DNA of 64,000 nucleotides from Gnetum montanum (lineage: Eukaryota > Streptophyta > Gnetopsida > Gnetales > Gnetaceae). Below, piece after piece: positions 46,560 through 58,348 of this stretch. A program made the position numbers and the translations under genes. Position 1 is the stretch's first letter, and each line of letters begins with the position of its first letter. The notes below the pieces were generated by a model. The model searched no databases. It worked only from the letters and a program-made list of their open reading frames with translations, and had not been told where the DNA came from. The stretch spans positions 1,690,652 through 1,754,651 of the forward strand of contig MNCI01012628.1 in NCBI GenBank assembly GCA_015680685.1, in the 5' to 3' direction.

Positions 46560-49378
46560 CCTTCACTAGCCTTTAGTGCATGTAGTGGCTAGAGCATGGA
46601 TGATGGTTGTCCTGCAGCAACTGCAACTTCTGGAGGCAACCGAAAAGCCCCCAAGAAAGCCCTTATTTTCTCTTCTTTGCTTTTGGGATTGTTCACTGTC
46701 CAAGCAGCTTCACCAATGTGTGCTGGAACTGGAACTTCCCAAGGGCATGGAAGTGCAAGAAAGAGTTCTTTTAGATTGATAAACTAGGTAGCGAACTATT
46801 TTCATTCGATGTTAAATACTTGGATTGATGTCTGCAGCTATTGGTAGTCATTCATTCGTTGGGCCAAGTTCTCAGTGATCACACGTTGCCCTTCAAAATG
46901 AGTGGAAAACCTTGAGTTTTGCATTTGCTATTTCCAAATTTTGTTTCATCGCTTTATGCACTTGGAACTTGCCCTCAGATAAAGAATATGAGGTGGCCAC
47001 TTGCTTTTCTAGGTCAGACTGTGGCCTTTCAGCTATTAGCATAGCTAGGTTTGCATAATGAAGGTTGGCCAACTCCATGTACTCTATCATTTCTTCAACT
47101 TATAGTCCCTTGAGGCAGATCTCAGCTTAGTTGTAGGCATTCAATCCATCAAAGATGGGTTGCCACACCTCGCCTTCTTCTCAAAGTTGTTGGAGTGCTT
47201 AGTTTAGTTTGGCCTTTATGACTTGAATCTACTTTTCATTTACTTCCTTTTGCAATCCCACTTGGTCCTTGTAATGATTTTAACTTTTTCAAACTTAAGG
47301 GCTTCATTTTTCCAAGCGGTGATTTCGATAGTTGATTTTTTTTGCAAGGCTTGAACCTCCTACATAGACAAATTTTGATTTTTGGTGGCCAATCTCCTCA
47401 CATCAGCATTCACCCTAACTAGCTCCTCCTAATGTTGGTGGATAAAGTCTTTCATGTGCTGATTTTCAACACCAACATTGCACAGGTGATGAACTTCTGT
47501 TGTCAACCTGACATTCTCTTGACAAACCTCCACGAAGTCCTTGTTTAAATGATATGCATGAGCGTCTGTCAAGGACTTGTCAAAGATTGTTGACTCTCAC
47601 TCATCTTTAATCGTTTGAATTTTGGCTTGAAGCTGTTGGAAAGCTTCATCTCTAGTGAGTTCATGGTTGAGAAGAGCTGGATTAGCAAGTTGGGCCCTTA
47701 ATTGGGCAACTTCCGTCGCCAAGCATTGACAATTTGCTTGGGCTACTTCAAGCTGCTCCTCCAAGATGAGACACTTTCCCCTTGCTAAGAGTAGCTCTGA
47801 CTGGGTTGTAGTAATGTTATCTAGAAGATCAAAGACATCTAGAAGCAGTTGTCTGGTTCTCACCAATCGGTCCAACAATTCTTCATGTTGAGCTACGTTA
47901 ATCCTACTACGTGAAGTTCTTTCAAACGCCTATACATGTTCAGGTCCATATATATCCGGTATAGGCACTATTGGTACATTAAGGACCATAGCAATCATGT
48001 TAGCAACCACTTAACCTGCAATTTCTTGTCCCTAGTTCTGCATCACCAGGACAGTCGCCCCCTCTCCAACCTCCAAGTGTACTGAAATAGTAGCAAAATT
48101 TCCTAAAATTTTAGGAAATAATTGTTGAGTGGAGACCATTACTTCTTGGACACCAGGATCAGTTCTTGTAGGTACTTGTGTCCAAGCGATAGAAAACATT
48201 GACCCTGATCCCTATAGCAGACTCATTGATTGAGGCACTTACTCTAGATGACTGATCGCAGGGTGATAGACTAAAGGGTCTTTCCCTCCATCGATTCCTA
48301 CAGATTACTCTTGTTGGCTCAAGAGCGATTGTTGGATTTCGCGTATGTGTTTTGCGATTGTCTGCAAGCCTGATCTTGTTGTTTGCATAGGTGGTGGCGG
48401 TGGTTGCTCCTCTTCCTCAAGTTGTGTGGTGGCTGATGTCTTATCTTTCATCATCTCCCACCATGAGGCAATTGGGACATGTCAAAGTGTGTCACTGGTG
48501 TATCATGCTATTCCTGCCCATTTGCATAATTTCCTAATTAAGTAGGAAAAGGGTAGAGCCCACCTTCCATGTTCCCTTTCGGTGAACCTTTTTTCAATCT
48601 CTAGAAACAACAATTGTGGAAGGCTAATTAGGAATTTTCTGCTTAGAGCGGAACATGCACAAGCGGAGAAGGTAGTGATCTTGTTGGGTCTTACCATTGG
48701 ATTCAAATGGTAAGATTTAATTTTTGAATATACCCTCTCTGCAGTGGTTAAAGTGCAAAACTCTTTTCAATCTACCCCATAGCACTACTTGATCCACTCC
48801 CCTTTTACCTCGGGGTCTACTTGCTTAGGAATCTTTGCCACATCAGCTCCAGTCTCTAGTAACCCCATAGCTTGTGAGATTGCTTCCACAGAGTAAGAGA
48901 CATAAATGTCCTTGATTCTTACTCTAGACCTTGGTTGTCGATTTGTCTAGAAGAGATAAGTCTCTCCTAAATACCACTCACCACTAGATGTAATGATTGG
49001 CCACATAGGAGTGTTTTGCAAGTGGGTCTTCACATCTTCTGGCACATGCTCTAGAAATGGTCCAAAGTTCAACTCTTGCAGGACCATTTGTTGCACCTCC
49101 TTTCTCCTAATAGCATCAAAACATGCCTGGGTTAGGGTGACTTCAAGCTGTGGCGTTATTACCGGAGTCTCATCCCCTTGTGATTTTTTGTTGGGGATCT
49201 CCTCTTCGGGAATCTGATGGACAGATTCCACATTAGGTCCTTCGTAGAGGGGGCCAGTTGCATGGGAGCCCTCTGCATGCTTTGGGTGTCGCACTTCTTG
49301 TCCTCTTCCCATTCTTGGTCGCTTATCCCTTGGTTGGGACGGTCCTTCTCCCCTTGGATGGCTCAGTTTAGGTGCCAT
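46560..49378 (-). pseudogene. Extra ORF downstream of integrase in element 2 (about 900 residues, broken)
   Basis: Starts MAPKLSHPRGEGPSQPRDKR at 49378. Residues 1-60 are basic and disordered. A middle domain includes GEWYLGETYLF, SYSVEAISQAMGLLE, EFCTLTTAERVYSKIKSYHL and a LPFSYLIRKLCKWAGIA block, resembling the Pfam putative plant transposon protein (Transposase_32) domain. A Gln/Leu/Glu-rich coiled coil (47878-47597: LARGKCLILEEQLEVAQANC) and a conserved EAAWTVNNPKSKEEKIRAFL C-terminal block follow. Several stops interrupt it. It occupies the env position but has no signal peptide or fusion and anchor segments. Confidence 0.6.
47597..47878 (-). pseudogene. Coiled-coil segment of the element 2 extra ORF
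   Basis: 93 open residues with heptad-like Leu spacing (ITTTQSELLLARGKCLILEE, then CQCLATEVAQLRAQL). Its helical character suggests oligomerisation, as an inference. Confidence 0.6.
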
Positions 49379-50676
49379 CTGTAATCAAGCATAACCATTA
49401 ATTAAATTATGCACAAGTTGCTCAAAATTACCCTCATACACCTTCCAATTTTGACCAAGTTATGGTGCTGGCACATGTATCCCATTAGATTTTCCAAAGT
49501 ATTAGTTGATGGGTTAGAAACAAAAAACAATAAGGCATGAGTTGGAGTTTAAACTATTGTTTTTATTTCTTCTCTTAAGAGGTGTTAAGTCTTCAATAAT
49601 TGTAATTGTAATTTTTTTGTTTCTAATAGACCTTACCCCTCCCCCCCATAATGAAGAGCATACCTCCGATTGTAAAAGAGGGAAAGGATAGGTTGATTAG
49701 GACTCATGGTAAAAAATGTAAGTGCTTGGGAAGAAGAAGTGAGGTAGAAAAAATGGGAAAACTCCTCCAATTGGTGTGCAAGAATGGGCAACATCCATCG
49801 TGCAATGGTGGTATATATAGAGTGTTTGCGCTGCGTCGACGGGGTCGCGTATACGCAGCTGTGTATAAGTAGGGGGATGTGTATACGAGGCCTAGTTGAC
49901 GTAGGGGTGGTGTGATTGTTGACTAGTGTTGAGCAAAGAATAAAAAGCCTGAAACGCTGAATTAAAACACCAAATTGGGGTGGTTTAAGAGCTTGAGAGA
50001 CCATGGGCTCGATTGAGAGAAAGAGGAAGATAAGTGGGACGAGAAAAAGAGTCAAAGGAAGGAGAATATTGTGAGAAAGAACTCTGCTGAGAAGAATTTG
50101 GATGATGGTTAGCATAGAAACAATCAACCAACATCAAGAGGATGGGAGACTAATGAATGGAACCAGGAATATGTGAGTGGGTCCTTCCCATAGCAAGTAG
50201 TAGCCTTAGTAGCCCTTGCATATTGTCAACACCGGAGTCCGTGGACCCCCAGAGTCAATGAATGGTGATTGTGAGTTAATACTCACATCCATGAGAACCT
50301 GTCAAAGCATTAGGAGTTCACATAAATCACAACAAATCATCAAAATAGAAGATCGGTAGTGAGGTAAGTCATGGAGAGAAATGGGTGAAGAGAGAGGAGT
50401 GGAAATTGGAATTCCAGTTATCAGTCACATGAAACCCCATGTGAAGTTGTGGTTAAGTGACTTGGTAGGACCCTTCCCGAGTTCAGACCCAAAACCAACC
50501 ATATATAGTGACATCGCAGCAACATGCGAAGACTTGTCCACCCCCAAGAGGACAAGAATGCACTCACAAATAACCACCACGCCAACATGCAGGAGAGGAA
50601 GGAAGTGAAATGGGACTAAGTTAGAGGGGATGAAGTAAGTCCCATAACTAGTGCTTGGGTTCCATTAGAGGTGGTC

Positions 50677-50846
50677 TAAGGGGTGTGCTTTGAATTCCCA
50701 CATAGTTATTATTTTATTTTTATTTTTATTTTGTGGGAACCACACCATGCAAAGACCCATGCTGGTTTGCATGCATTTGACCAAGGGGTGTGCTTTGAAT
50801 CCTCATGTTTTTTTTTGTGTTTTTATGATGAGGACCACACCATGCA
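50677..50846 (-). repeat. Duplicated hairpin with compensatory changes in element 2
   Basis: Unit A pairs TTCCCAC (50695-50701) with GTGGGAA (50733-50739). Unit B pairs TCCTCAT (50800-50806) with ATGAGGA (50828-50834). Both have an outer GGTGTG/CACACC stem (50682-50687 with 50741-50746; 50786-50791 with 50836-50841) and a CTTTGAA-type bulge. The three stem differences between the units are all compensated. Lies between integrase and the extra ORF. Confidence 0.75.
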
Positions 50847-51374
50847 AGGCCAAATTGCCAAGGAGCTTCCTTGTATGAAAGGACTTGGAGTGGTAAGAAA
50901 TCCATGAGGACACTTTCACAAACCAGGGAATAGAAAAGTACGACGAACGTTGCATTTCCCTTGAAGTCACACTCGATTCAAACCATTAGGTCATCCCAAA
51001 GTCTGGGAACTACACAAGTCAAAAATTAATTAAAATGGTTTTAAGTGAAGGGGGTTTGCATGTTTGCAAAGTTCCAAAAACAATGAGGAGCTTAGTAGAG
51101 TGGGTTAGCATGGAGAACAGTCTTCCCCATGACTAGGCTAGAAGGAGAAGACCTGAAAAATGGAATGAGGTTGTCCCTGTGATGAGAAGGTAGTAGCACT
51201 AGTTTGATGGAGTTCATGGAAAGGTTTTAATTGTTGCCTATTGACTAACTATGTTCTCATGGGGTCCTCAGGTTTGTGTATAAGCAAGGCCCTGGATGGG
51301 AAGGTTTTGGAGACAATATAGGATCCCTCCCATAGTGTTTGAAACTTGGTATGTTGCGGTACGTGTGTGGGGTT

Positions 51375-52340
51375 CTAGTAGAGTATCTTATCTCCACATC
51401 GAAATGTTACCTTCTGAATCCTACTATCATGACGTTTTTTATTAGAGGCCTTATGTATCTCATTTGTTGACAGGGCCATTAGTCGATTCTCATCTAGCAC
51501 ACTCAAGTTGATAAGTTGTTTACATTGTGCTAGTGGTAGGTCAAGGCCCAAGTCACTAGCTGTAGATAGTCTCCAGATTTTTGCCTGGATTGGAAGTTTT
51601 GGTAGCTTTTCGTACACTAACTCGTAAGGAGAGTAACCTATAGGAAGTTTCCAGGTGGAGTGATAGGCCCAGAGGGCATTGTTAAGTTTGGTGCTCCAGT
51701 TCATCATATATTTACCGATGGTTCGAGTGAGGATTTTTGTAATCTCCCTATTGGTGACTTCGGCCTACCTGTTGGCTTGGGGGTGATAAGGTGTTGTAAA
51801 TTTATGGGTAACCCCCAAGTGTTGCATGAGTTTATGAAAGGTAATGCCTATGAAATGTGTTCCATTATCTGAGATGAGTGCACGTGGCACTCCAAACCTA
51901 TTTATGATTTGCTGTTGGACAAATCGTGCTGCAATGTTTGAGGAATAGTCGATGACAGCTACCACCTTCACCCACTTTGTGTAGTAGTCAACAACGATGA
52001 TGATGTATGCCTTCCCATTGGACATGGATGTGATGGGACCCATGAAGTCAATGCCCCAAATGTCGAAGGGTTCTAGTCGTTGGATCCACTATTGAGGTTT
52101 CTTCATTCGTGCAGTCATCCCACCATCTCTCTAACATCATTCACAGGAGCGGGCAAACCATTGTGCATCCCTGAAGAGTGTAGGCTAGTAATATCCTGCA
52201 AGTAGGATCTTAATGGCTGTGCATTGTCCAGCATAGTGGCCCCCACAAGGAGCCTCGTGAGCATCTTGGAGGACGTGCAGTGTATCATCATTAGGGATGC
52301 ACCATCAAACCAGGCCATCTGCACACACCTTGTAAAGGTA
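51375..52340 (-). pseudogene. Integrase of element 2
   Basis: Catalytic core with VDYYTKWVKVVA (first Asp), RALISDNGTHF (second Asp) and a TPYHPQANR block, then NALWAYHSTWKLPIGYSPYE and LVYEKLPKLP. Zinc-region remnants precede it near 52340-52120. Frameshifts separate the pieces. Confidence 0.82.
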
Positions 52341-52451
52341 GTTGTTGATTTCCATGAAGCACTTGGCCTTATGGAGAAACTATTGTTTCTTTCGATGGTC
52401 CCACTCCTTTGGCATTTCTTGGGTTGTGAGATAGGTGAGGATGTGGCTGAA

Positions 52452-53060
52452 TCAAGGTGATTCTTTGGGCATCTGCTTATCAATTGCTCCTGTGAAGAGG
52501 AGTTCATTTGGAAATTGGTTAGAGAGTGGCTCCTCCTCTTCTGCGTTATCCCATTGCAACTGAGATAACTGGTCAGCAACCACATTCTTAGTTCCTTTCC
52601 AGTCTACCATAGTGAGGTCAAATTCTTGAAGAATCACTAGCCACTGTATGATATGGGGGCTCATCGTTGGTTTGTTCATCAGGAATTGGATGGCACTGTG
52701 GTCAGTATGCACAAACATCATGTACCTAAGCACATAGTGTTGGAACTTTTCCAAGGCAAACACCACCACCATTAACTCCTTTTTGGTGGTGGTGTAGTTG
52801 AGCTGAGAACCCACAATGTTGTGGCTTGCACAGTGGATATAGTATGGGCATTTCTGGTCATCCCACTATGTAAGCATGACTCCTAATGCATAGTTGGATG
52901 CATCCATCATGATGTGGAAGGGTCTAGACCAATTAGGTGCCCATAGAATTGGAGTCTCTATGAGTTTCTGCTTAAGTGTTTCAAATGCAAATTCACATTT
53001 CCTAATCTAGATGAATGGAGCATCTTTCTTTGTGAGTTCCACCAACAGCTTGGTGATCTT
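52452..53060 (-). pseudogene. RNase H of element 2
   Basis: 120-residue open stretch with LNYTTTKKELMVVVFALEKF, FVHTDHSAIQFLMNK and [15 protein letters not shown], typical of gypsy RNase H. It follows RT after a short frameshifted join. Confidence 0.85.
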
Positions 53061-53099
53061 TGAGAAATTTTTGATGAAGCATCGGTAGTAACCAATGTG

Positions 53100-53900
53100 G
53101 CCAAGGAATGACCGAACATCTTTCATAGTGCTTGGTTGACTAGTGATTCCTTGGATGATCCTAATTTTTTTAAGATCTAAACTAATCCCTGCTTATGAAA
53201 TATGGTGCCCTAGAACAGTGCCCTCTTGGACCATTAAGTGGCTCTTTTTCTAGTTTAGTCATAGATTAGTTTCCACACATCTTTTTAGAACTTGCTCAAG
53301 GTAGTCCAAGGCTTGTTCAAATGTTGCTTCATAGGTAGAGAAGTCATCCATGAAGACTTCTACCTCATTGCTAATTTGTTGCTGGAAGATGCTGAGGACA
53401 AGGTGTTGGAAAGTTGCAGGTGCATTACACAGGCAAAAGGGCATGTTTTTATATGCAAAAGTCCGTCAAGGACTTGTAAATGTTGTCTTGGCCTGATCTT
53501 CTGGCACAATTTGGATTTGGTTATAGCAACTATAACCATCCAAAAGCTATAATAACAATGCCCTGTGATGGTATCCAACACTTGATCCACAAATGGGAGA
53601 GGGAAGTGATCCTTGAAGGTAGCCATGTTTAGCAGCCAAAAATCTATACAAACCCTCCATTTGCTATCCTTCTTTGGCATAATAATGAGTGGGCTAACCC
53701 ATTCGCTATCCGCAATGGAGTAGATGAACCCCACTTTCAGCAACTACTCAATTTCATCTTTGACAGCTTGCTTCAGTTTGGGGTTCAACTACCTTTGTGG
53801 TTGTTGTCGTGGCTTCATGGAGGGGTCGATATAAATCTGATGTTGGCAAACCCTGGGATCAACTCTTGTTAATTTAAGATATGACCATGCAAAAGAAGCC
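53100..53900 (-). pseudogene. Reverse transcriptase of element 2
   Basis: Contains [40 protein letters not shown] and [16 protein letters not shown], then PFCLCNAPATFQHLV and EVFMDDFSTY (catalytic x-DD). Two frames are needed to cover it. Confidence 0.85.
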
Positions 53901-54429
53901 TCCCATTTGTTCACCACCTTTAGCAACTTCTTCTTTTGTTCAGGAGCAAGGGTGGCATTGATAATCACTGGCTTCCCATTCTACAAAAATGCATATTCTA
54001 AATGGGCCAGTAAGGATTGAGTTCCAAGGGCTCTTGTTTAAAACTTTTAGGGATTTATAACTTTCCCCAATCATCATGGTCATCAATAGTGGATACTTGT
54101 TGATGGACCTTTTCCAAATCATCCATGCTCTCTACATAGGTGCATACAAGCCCCTCAGATGGTTCCATGCATAAAGTGCTACTATTAGAGTCAGCGATCA
54201 GCCACTGGGTGCCTTCTTGATTTATGGCTGCTTCATACAGACATCGTTGAACTTGTGATTCTTCAGCACACCGATTGCATGCTTGAATAGATGTCGGCTT
54301 AGCAGACCACAATTGCTGCACACAGTTGCACTCAGAGTCACTGTACATGATGCATGGAATGCACTTCTTCTTGATCTTTCCAAAAGGATTTTTCTTTGAA
54401 ATTTCAAGGGAAAGATCTCAGAGTCCTAA

Positions 54430-54963
54430 TCGTGCATCCACCATGCTCAGCTAGGCTCTTCCCATTATAATTAGAAAGTTCCCCTTGCAATTCTCAACAC
54501 GAATGACAAGGAAGTGAGCTAGATAGGACCACCCATAAACGATGGTCACAATGTCTTCCACCAATCCTAAGGGAACAGTAATGGATTGGTTTGCCAGCTC
54601 AAGCTAAATGTTTCTCTTCTTTAATAGGGGTAGGTTCCAAGTGTTGTACATGTCATGTGAAATCAAGTTGACTCCTGACCCTGAATCCAGAAGAGCTTTA
54701 CATGGCTCATTTCCTGCCACTTGAAGATAGATGAGGGGGATTCCTAGATCAGTAAATTTTTGAGGAAGATGACCTACCTTTATCCAGTCTATCACAGTGT
54801 GTGTGAGCATGACGATCTGTATGTTAGAAGGCATTTGGTTTGAAGGCTGCTTGAAGGGTGGGATGGTAGAGGTGATTGGAGGTTCAAAGGCACTAGCCAT
54901 AGGTGTGTGTGAGGGTATGTTTGAGTTATTAGGTTGGAAAAAGGGCTGTTTCCGTGGCTTCAC
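54430..54963 (-). pseudogene. Retropepsin of element 2
   Basis: Contains KALLDSGSGVNLISHDMY with the intact D-S-G active site, preceded by IVMLTHTVIDWIKVGHL. It is the least damaged protease of the three related elements. Downstream parts (to about 54430) are frameshifted. Confidence 0.8.
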
Positions 54964-54979
54964 TTCAGGTCCACTCGGT

Positions 54980-57296
54980 TGAGGAGCCAGTTGTAAGATG
55001 ACAGCCCTCGTAGCGTTACATTGGTATGGCTGTGGTGGTATTTCCCCTGCATAGGTGGAGTAGGTGGTAGTTAAGTGGGATGTTGTTGAGTAGGGATGAT
55101 AGGAGAAGGTGATGGAGGATAGTAGAGATGTGGGTTCTCCCCCCTAGGTGATGGAGACTATGCTTAGAAGTATTCTGGGGGGTGGTAATGATTTTGAAAA
55201 GTCATGTGACTAGAAAAGTGGGGAGACTGGTTACTGAACATAGTACCCATAGGGTTCTGGTTGCCGATAAGGGTATTGTTGCCTTAGAGGTGGCATCCCC
55301 CATGATTGTGGATGTTGCCATTGTTGAAAATATTCATGAGGTTAGGTGGTGCTCTACCTGGATAATATCCTTGCTACTGGTGGAACTGCTTGGGATTGCC
55401 TTGTGGGTAAGGCAACCTTCGGGGTGTTTGCCTCTTTTCCAAGCAAGGATTCAATGCATACACCTCAGACTCTTATAGATGTGACACCATGGGACAACAC
55501 CCCTTAAAATGTTCATATTGGCATATGTCACACTCAATATCTCCTTCTGTATCAGAGTCTGTAACCTGTTTTGCTACAGCAACCTTGCCCTTACCTTTAT
55601 GGTAGGCATGTTCAGCTTCCTTCCTCCTACGCCAATCACGATCATTATTTTGCTCTTTGGACTTCTATGCTATTTTCAAAACACTTTGAAATTTTTTGTC
55701 CAAAGAGTCCCACATCTGGTCAACCTTGGTCGATATTTCAGAAGCAAATTTTTGTAGGGGCAAGGTTTTACAGTTCACCACTGCATCTAGTGGTGATTCT
55801 TCCTCATCTTCACAAAATTAGACTTCCCTCTTTCTGATGGAGGGATCTTGATTATACTCTTTTGCACTTTCCTTCTTTCTAAGTTTCTCCTCTTCTTTAG
55901 CCACTTGCTCAATTAAGCACTACATTTGATGGGCCCTTAGCTTCGATAGTTATCCTTGGGCGTACACACCAAGGGTCTTTCTGGTTTCAAAGCAGAGCCC
56001 ATCAATGATATGATGAAGTTGTACCCATTGAGAGTAGCCATGACCAAGACATCGATGTAACAATGAGTAGTATCTGCTCATGGCTACATCCAAGGATTTA
56101 TGATCACCTTGCTTCCATCCTTAGATCTGGCATCTCAAGTTAGCCACTCTGGAGTAGGTTTGATACTTGTTGTTGAAGATTTCCAGCATCATACTCCATC
56201 TCTTGATTGATTTTGGCTCCAAAGACCAGTACTAGCTTTCTGCTTCTTTGATGAGTGTGCGGGGAAATAACTTAAGTTTTTGCTAGTCATTATCTATGTT
56301 TTGTAGGGTGCAAGCATCATGAAATGCTTGCAAGTGAGTCTTTCGATCATAATTATATCCCCCTTGAAATTTGGGGATGTTTTTCATGTCAATGCACTTG
56401 ATCCGACTATCTTTCAAGTGCCTACTGGGTATTTGAACTACCTTGGTGATACTGAGCATACTTTGAGTAGCCAATAGTGGGTTATCTGAGTCATAGTCCT
56501 GTTGAAGGCCACGATGTCTGTGACGATTTTGAATGCCTATCCTTTCTTGATGGTGAGATTCATGTGATTGGTCACGCCTTTCCCCTCGTCGTTCCCTTTG
56601 GCCCTTGCAACCACCATCACCCTGATCCCTTCTACCACGGTTACGATCGGAATCAAAACTAGATGAAGATAGAGTGGAGTGAGAGGATGGAGAAGAGGGA
56701 GGGGAGTCACCACAGCCCCAGTGTTAATCTCGTCTTCTACTCTGATGATGACCTCGATCTTCACGCCCATCTTTACTTTTGCCATGACCTTTCCTGCGCA
56801 ATCCCCCATATTCTTAGGGGTCTCAGTCACTTGATTGCTTACTTTGAATGATGGACTAAATAATCTAATGCATCAGAGGAGGTTCGGCTGAATGAGAATC
56901 ATTAAAGAAAAGTTCCTCATCATCATGCCGTTCTTGCAAGAATAAGGGGTTACTGAACTGTTTCCCCTTCATGTGTTCGTTTTATTCTTCCTGCTGCTAG
57001 TCTCATACACGTTGTGCCTCAGTTGGACGATAGTCTCAATAGTCATGGTCCTCCATGACGTACTCCACACCACGGTCTTGAATGCCTAGTCTGGTAAGAT
57101 TGTGAAACAACATTCCAGGAACTAATTGTTCAGGCAATAATATGATGTTTTCCTCCATGTCCTACCAGCGTAGATGCTCATCCTAATGTAGGATAAAGGT
57201 GAAGTTGAGGAAATATTCATCCGGATGCGTGTATACCACCTGACATTCTTGTGGCATAGGTGGGTTGGATCCATCTCGCCTGCGAGAAGAAGACAT
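54980..57296 (-). pseudogene. Gag of element 2
   Basis: Starts at the ATG at 57296 (MSSSRRRDGSNPPMPQ). It contains an R/D/G-rich linker, KVVQIPSRHLKDSRIKCIDM, PKFQGGYNYDRKTHLQAFHD (capsid start), YSRVANLRCQI and KFASEISTKVDQMWDSL, then a cysteine cluster CDICQYEHFKGCCP. A Q/P/H-rich tail leads into protease. Stops are scattered. Confidence 0.75.
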
Positions 57297-57440
57297 TTTG
57301 GATATTAGGTAATCCACTAATTGGTGTACCTTACTTTTTACTTAGACCACCTAGCATGCATAGATTTTACTATCTTGGGTCCATTCCAATGAAGTGAATG
57401 ATAATTTTGCTAAGGTTATATGGTGCATGTAAGACTAACA

Positions 57441-57460
57441 GTCCCCGACAACGGTGCCAA
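57441..57460 (-). other. Primer-binding site of element 2
   Basis: TTGGCACCGTTGTCGGGGAC on the minus strand, immediately inside the 5' LTR. It is close to TGGCGCCGTTGCCGGGGA, the site complementary to tRNA-Asp reported for Tat/Athila elements. Confidence 0.8.
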
Positions 57461-58348
57461 TGATGAGCGGTGACATATGCCTACGCCCAACCATACGAAT
57501 CATGTGCGTTCACATACAACTTGGTCAAATTCCGTAGACTATAAGCACTTGCATACACCAAACTCTAGCCAACAAAACCTTGTGTTAGAATGGTCGTTGT
57601 CTTCCCAACCTCACTTGTGGTGTTTTAATGTGATGGTTAAGTGAGATTGAGGCAAATGATTTTTATGGCTTTTCTCTTTATCTTCTAGAGTCTAATTCTT
57701 GAAATGAAATGTTGCGTAATCTATAATTTTCCTATTCTATGTCTTAACTTTCTCTAGCATAAGCATCCAATCCCATCTTCCGTGTACATCTTGAACATCC
57801 CCTAACCACTACTGGGTTACTAGATGTTAAGCGTCACTGGGTTGCCAAGTGTTGGGTTTATGTTCGAGATGGTCGTACTTATGGTTTTTACAAGATATAA
57901 TAGAGCAATGACGATTAAAGTGATAACAATGAAAACTTAGGGAGTTATTAAAGCATAGAAATATTGAGCTATTAAATGCTTAAAGGACTAAATCCAATTG
58001 CTACAAGGAATTCTTAAAAAGCTTGTTTTTATTGCCGGTCATGCCAATGGGATCAGGTACATTAGCGCTCGAATAAAGAGCCGAACACCTTTCTCACACC
58101 TACTACGGGCAGTTGGAAAATATTCTAACTCTTGCGAAAAAAAACTGCAAGAGCTTCACTACAAATACTCCAAAAGATGCCTAAGTGTGATGGAAGCACA
58201 CTTATTTATAGCCAAAATAGACTCTGCATAAACGAGGCCACATAAATGCATGGACAGATGCATCGATGGGGCCACGTCAATGCGGCTGTGTATACGGGGC
58301 ATTGTATATGCGGCCCAGTTGATGCATCAACTAAGGAGCACTTCATCA
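57461..58348 (-). repeat. 5' LTR of element 2
   Basis: 888 bp, TGATGAGCGG...CACTTCATCA, with TATAAATA at 58210-58203. U3 (right end) carries repeated GATGCAT words at 58247-58330. Confidence 0.9.

Larger units (their letters stand above)
45381..58348 (-). mobile_element. Element 2: full-length gypsy element nested in element 1
   Basis: 12,968 bp between CTTGG duplications (45376-45380 and 58349-58353). LTRs lie at 45381-46281 and 57461-58348. The order on the minus strand is primer-binding site, gag (from 57296), protease, RT, RNase H, integrase, hairpin pair, extra ORF (49378 to about 46560), polypurine tract, 3' LTR. Its LTRs differ from each other noticeably (about one change per ten bases in the first 270, counted by eye), so it is an old insertion. 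The longer 3' part holds the ORF that element 1 lacks. Confidence 0.92.

Noticed and set aside
49633-50127. 164-residue hydrophobic minus-strand frame between integrase and the extra ORF of element 2, a candidate envelope protein
   Set aside because: No signal peptide, fusion or anchor arrangement was recognised. It lies in the leader of the extra ORF, and no counterpart was noted in element 0. More likely a chance frame.
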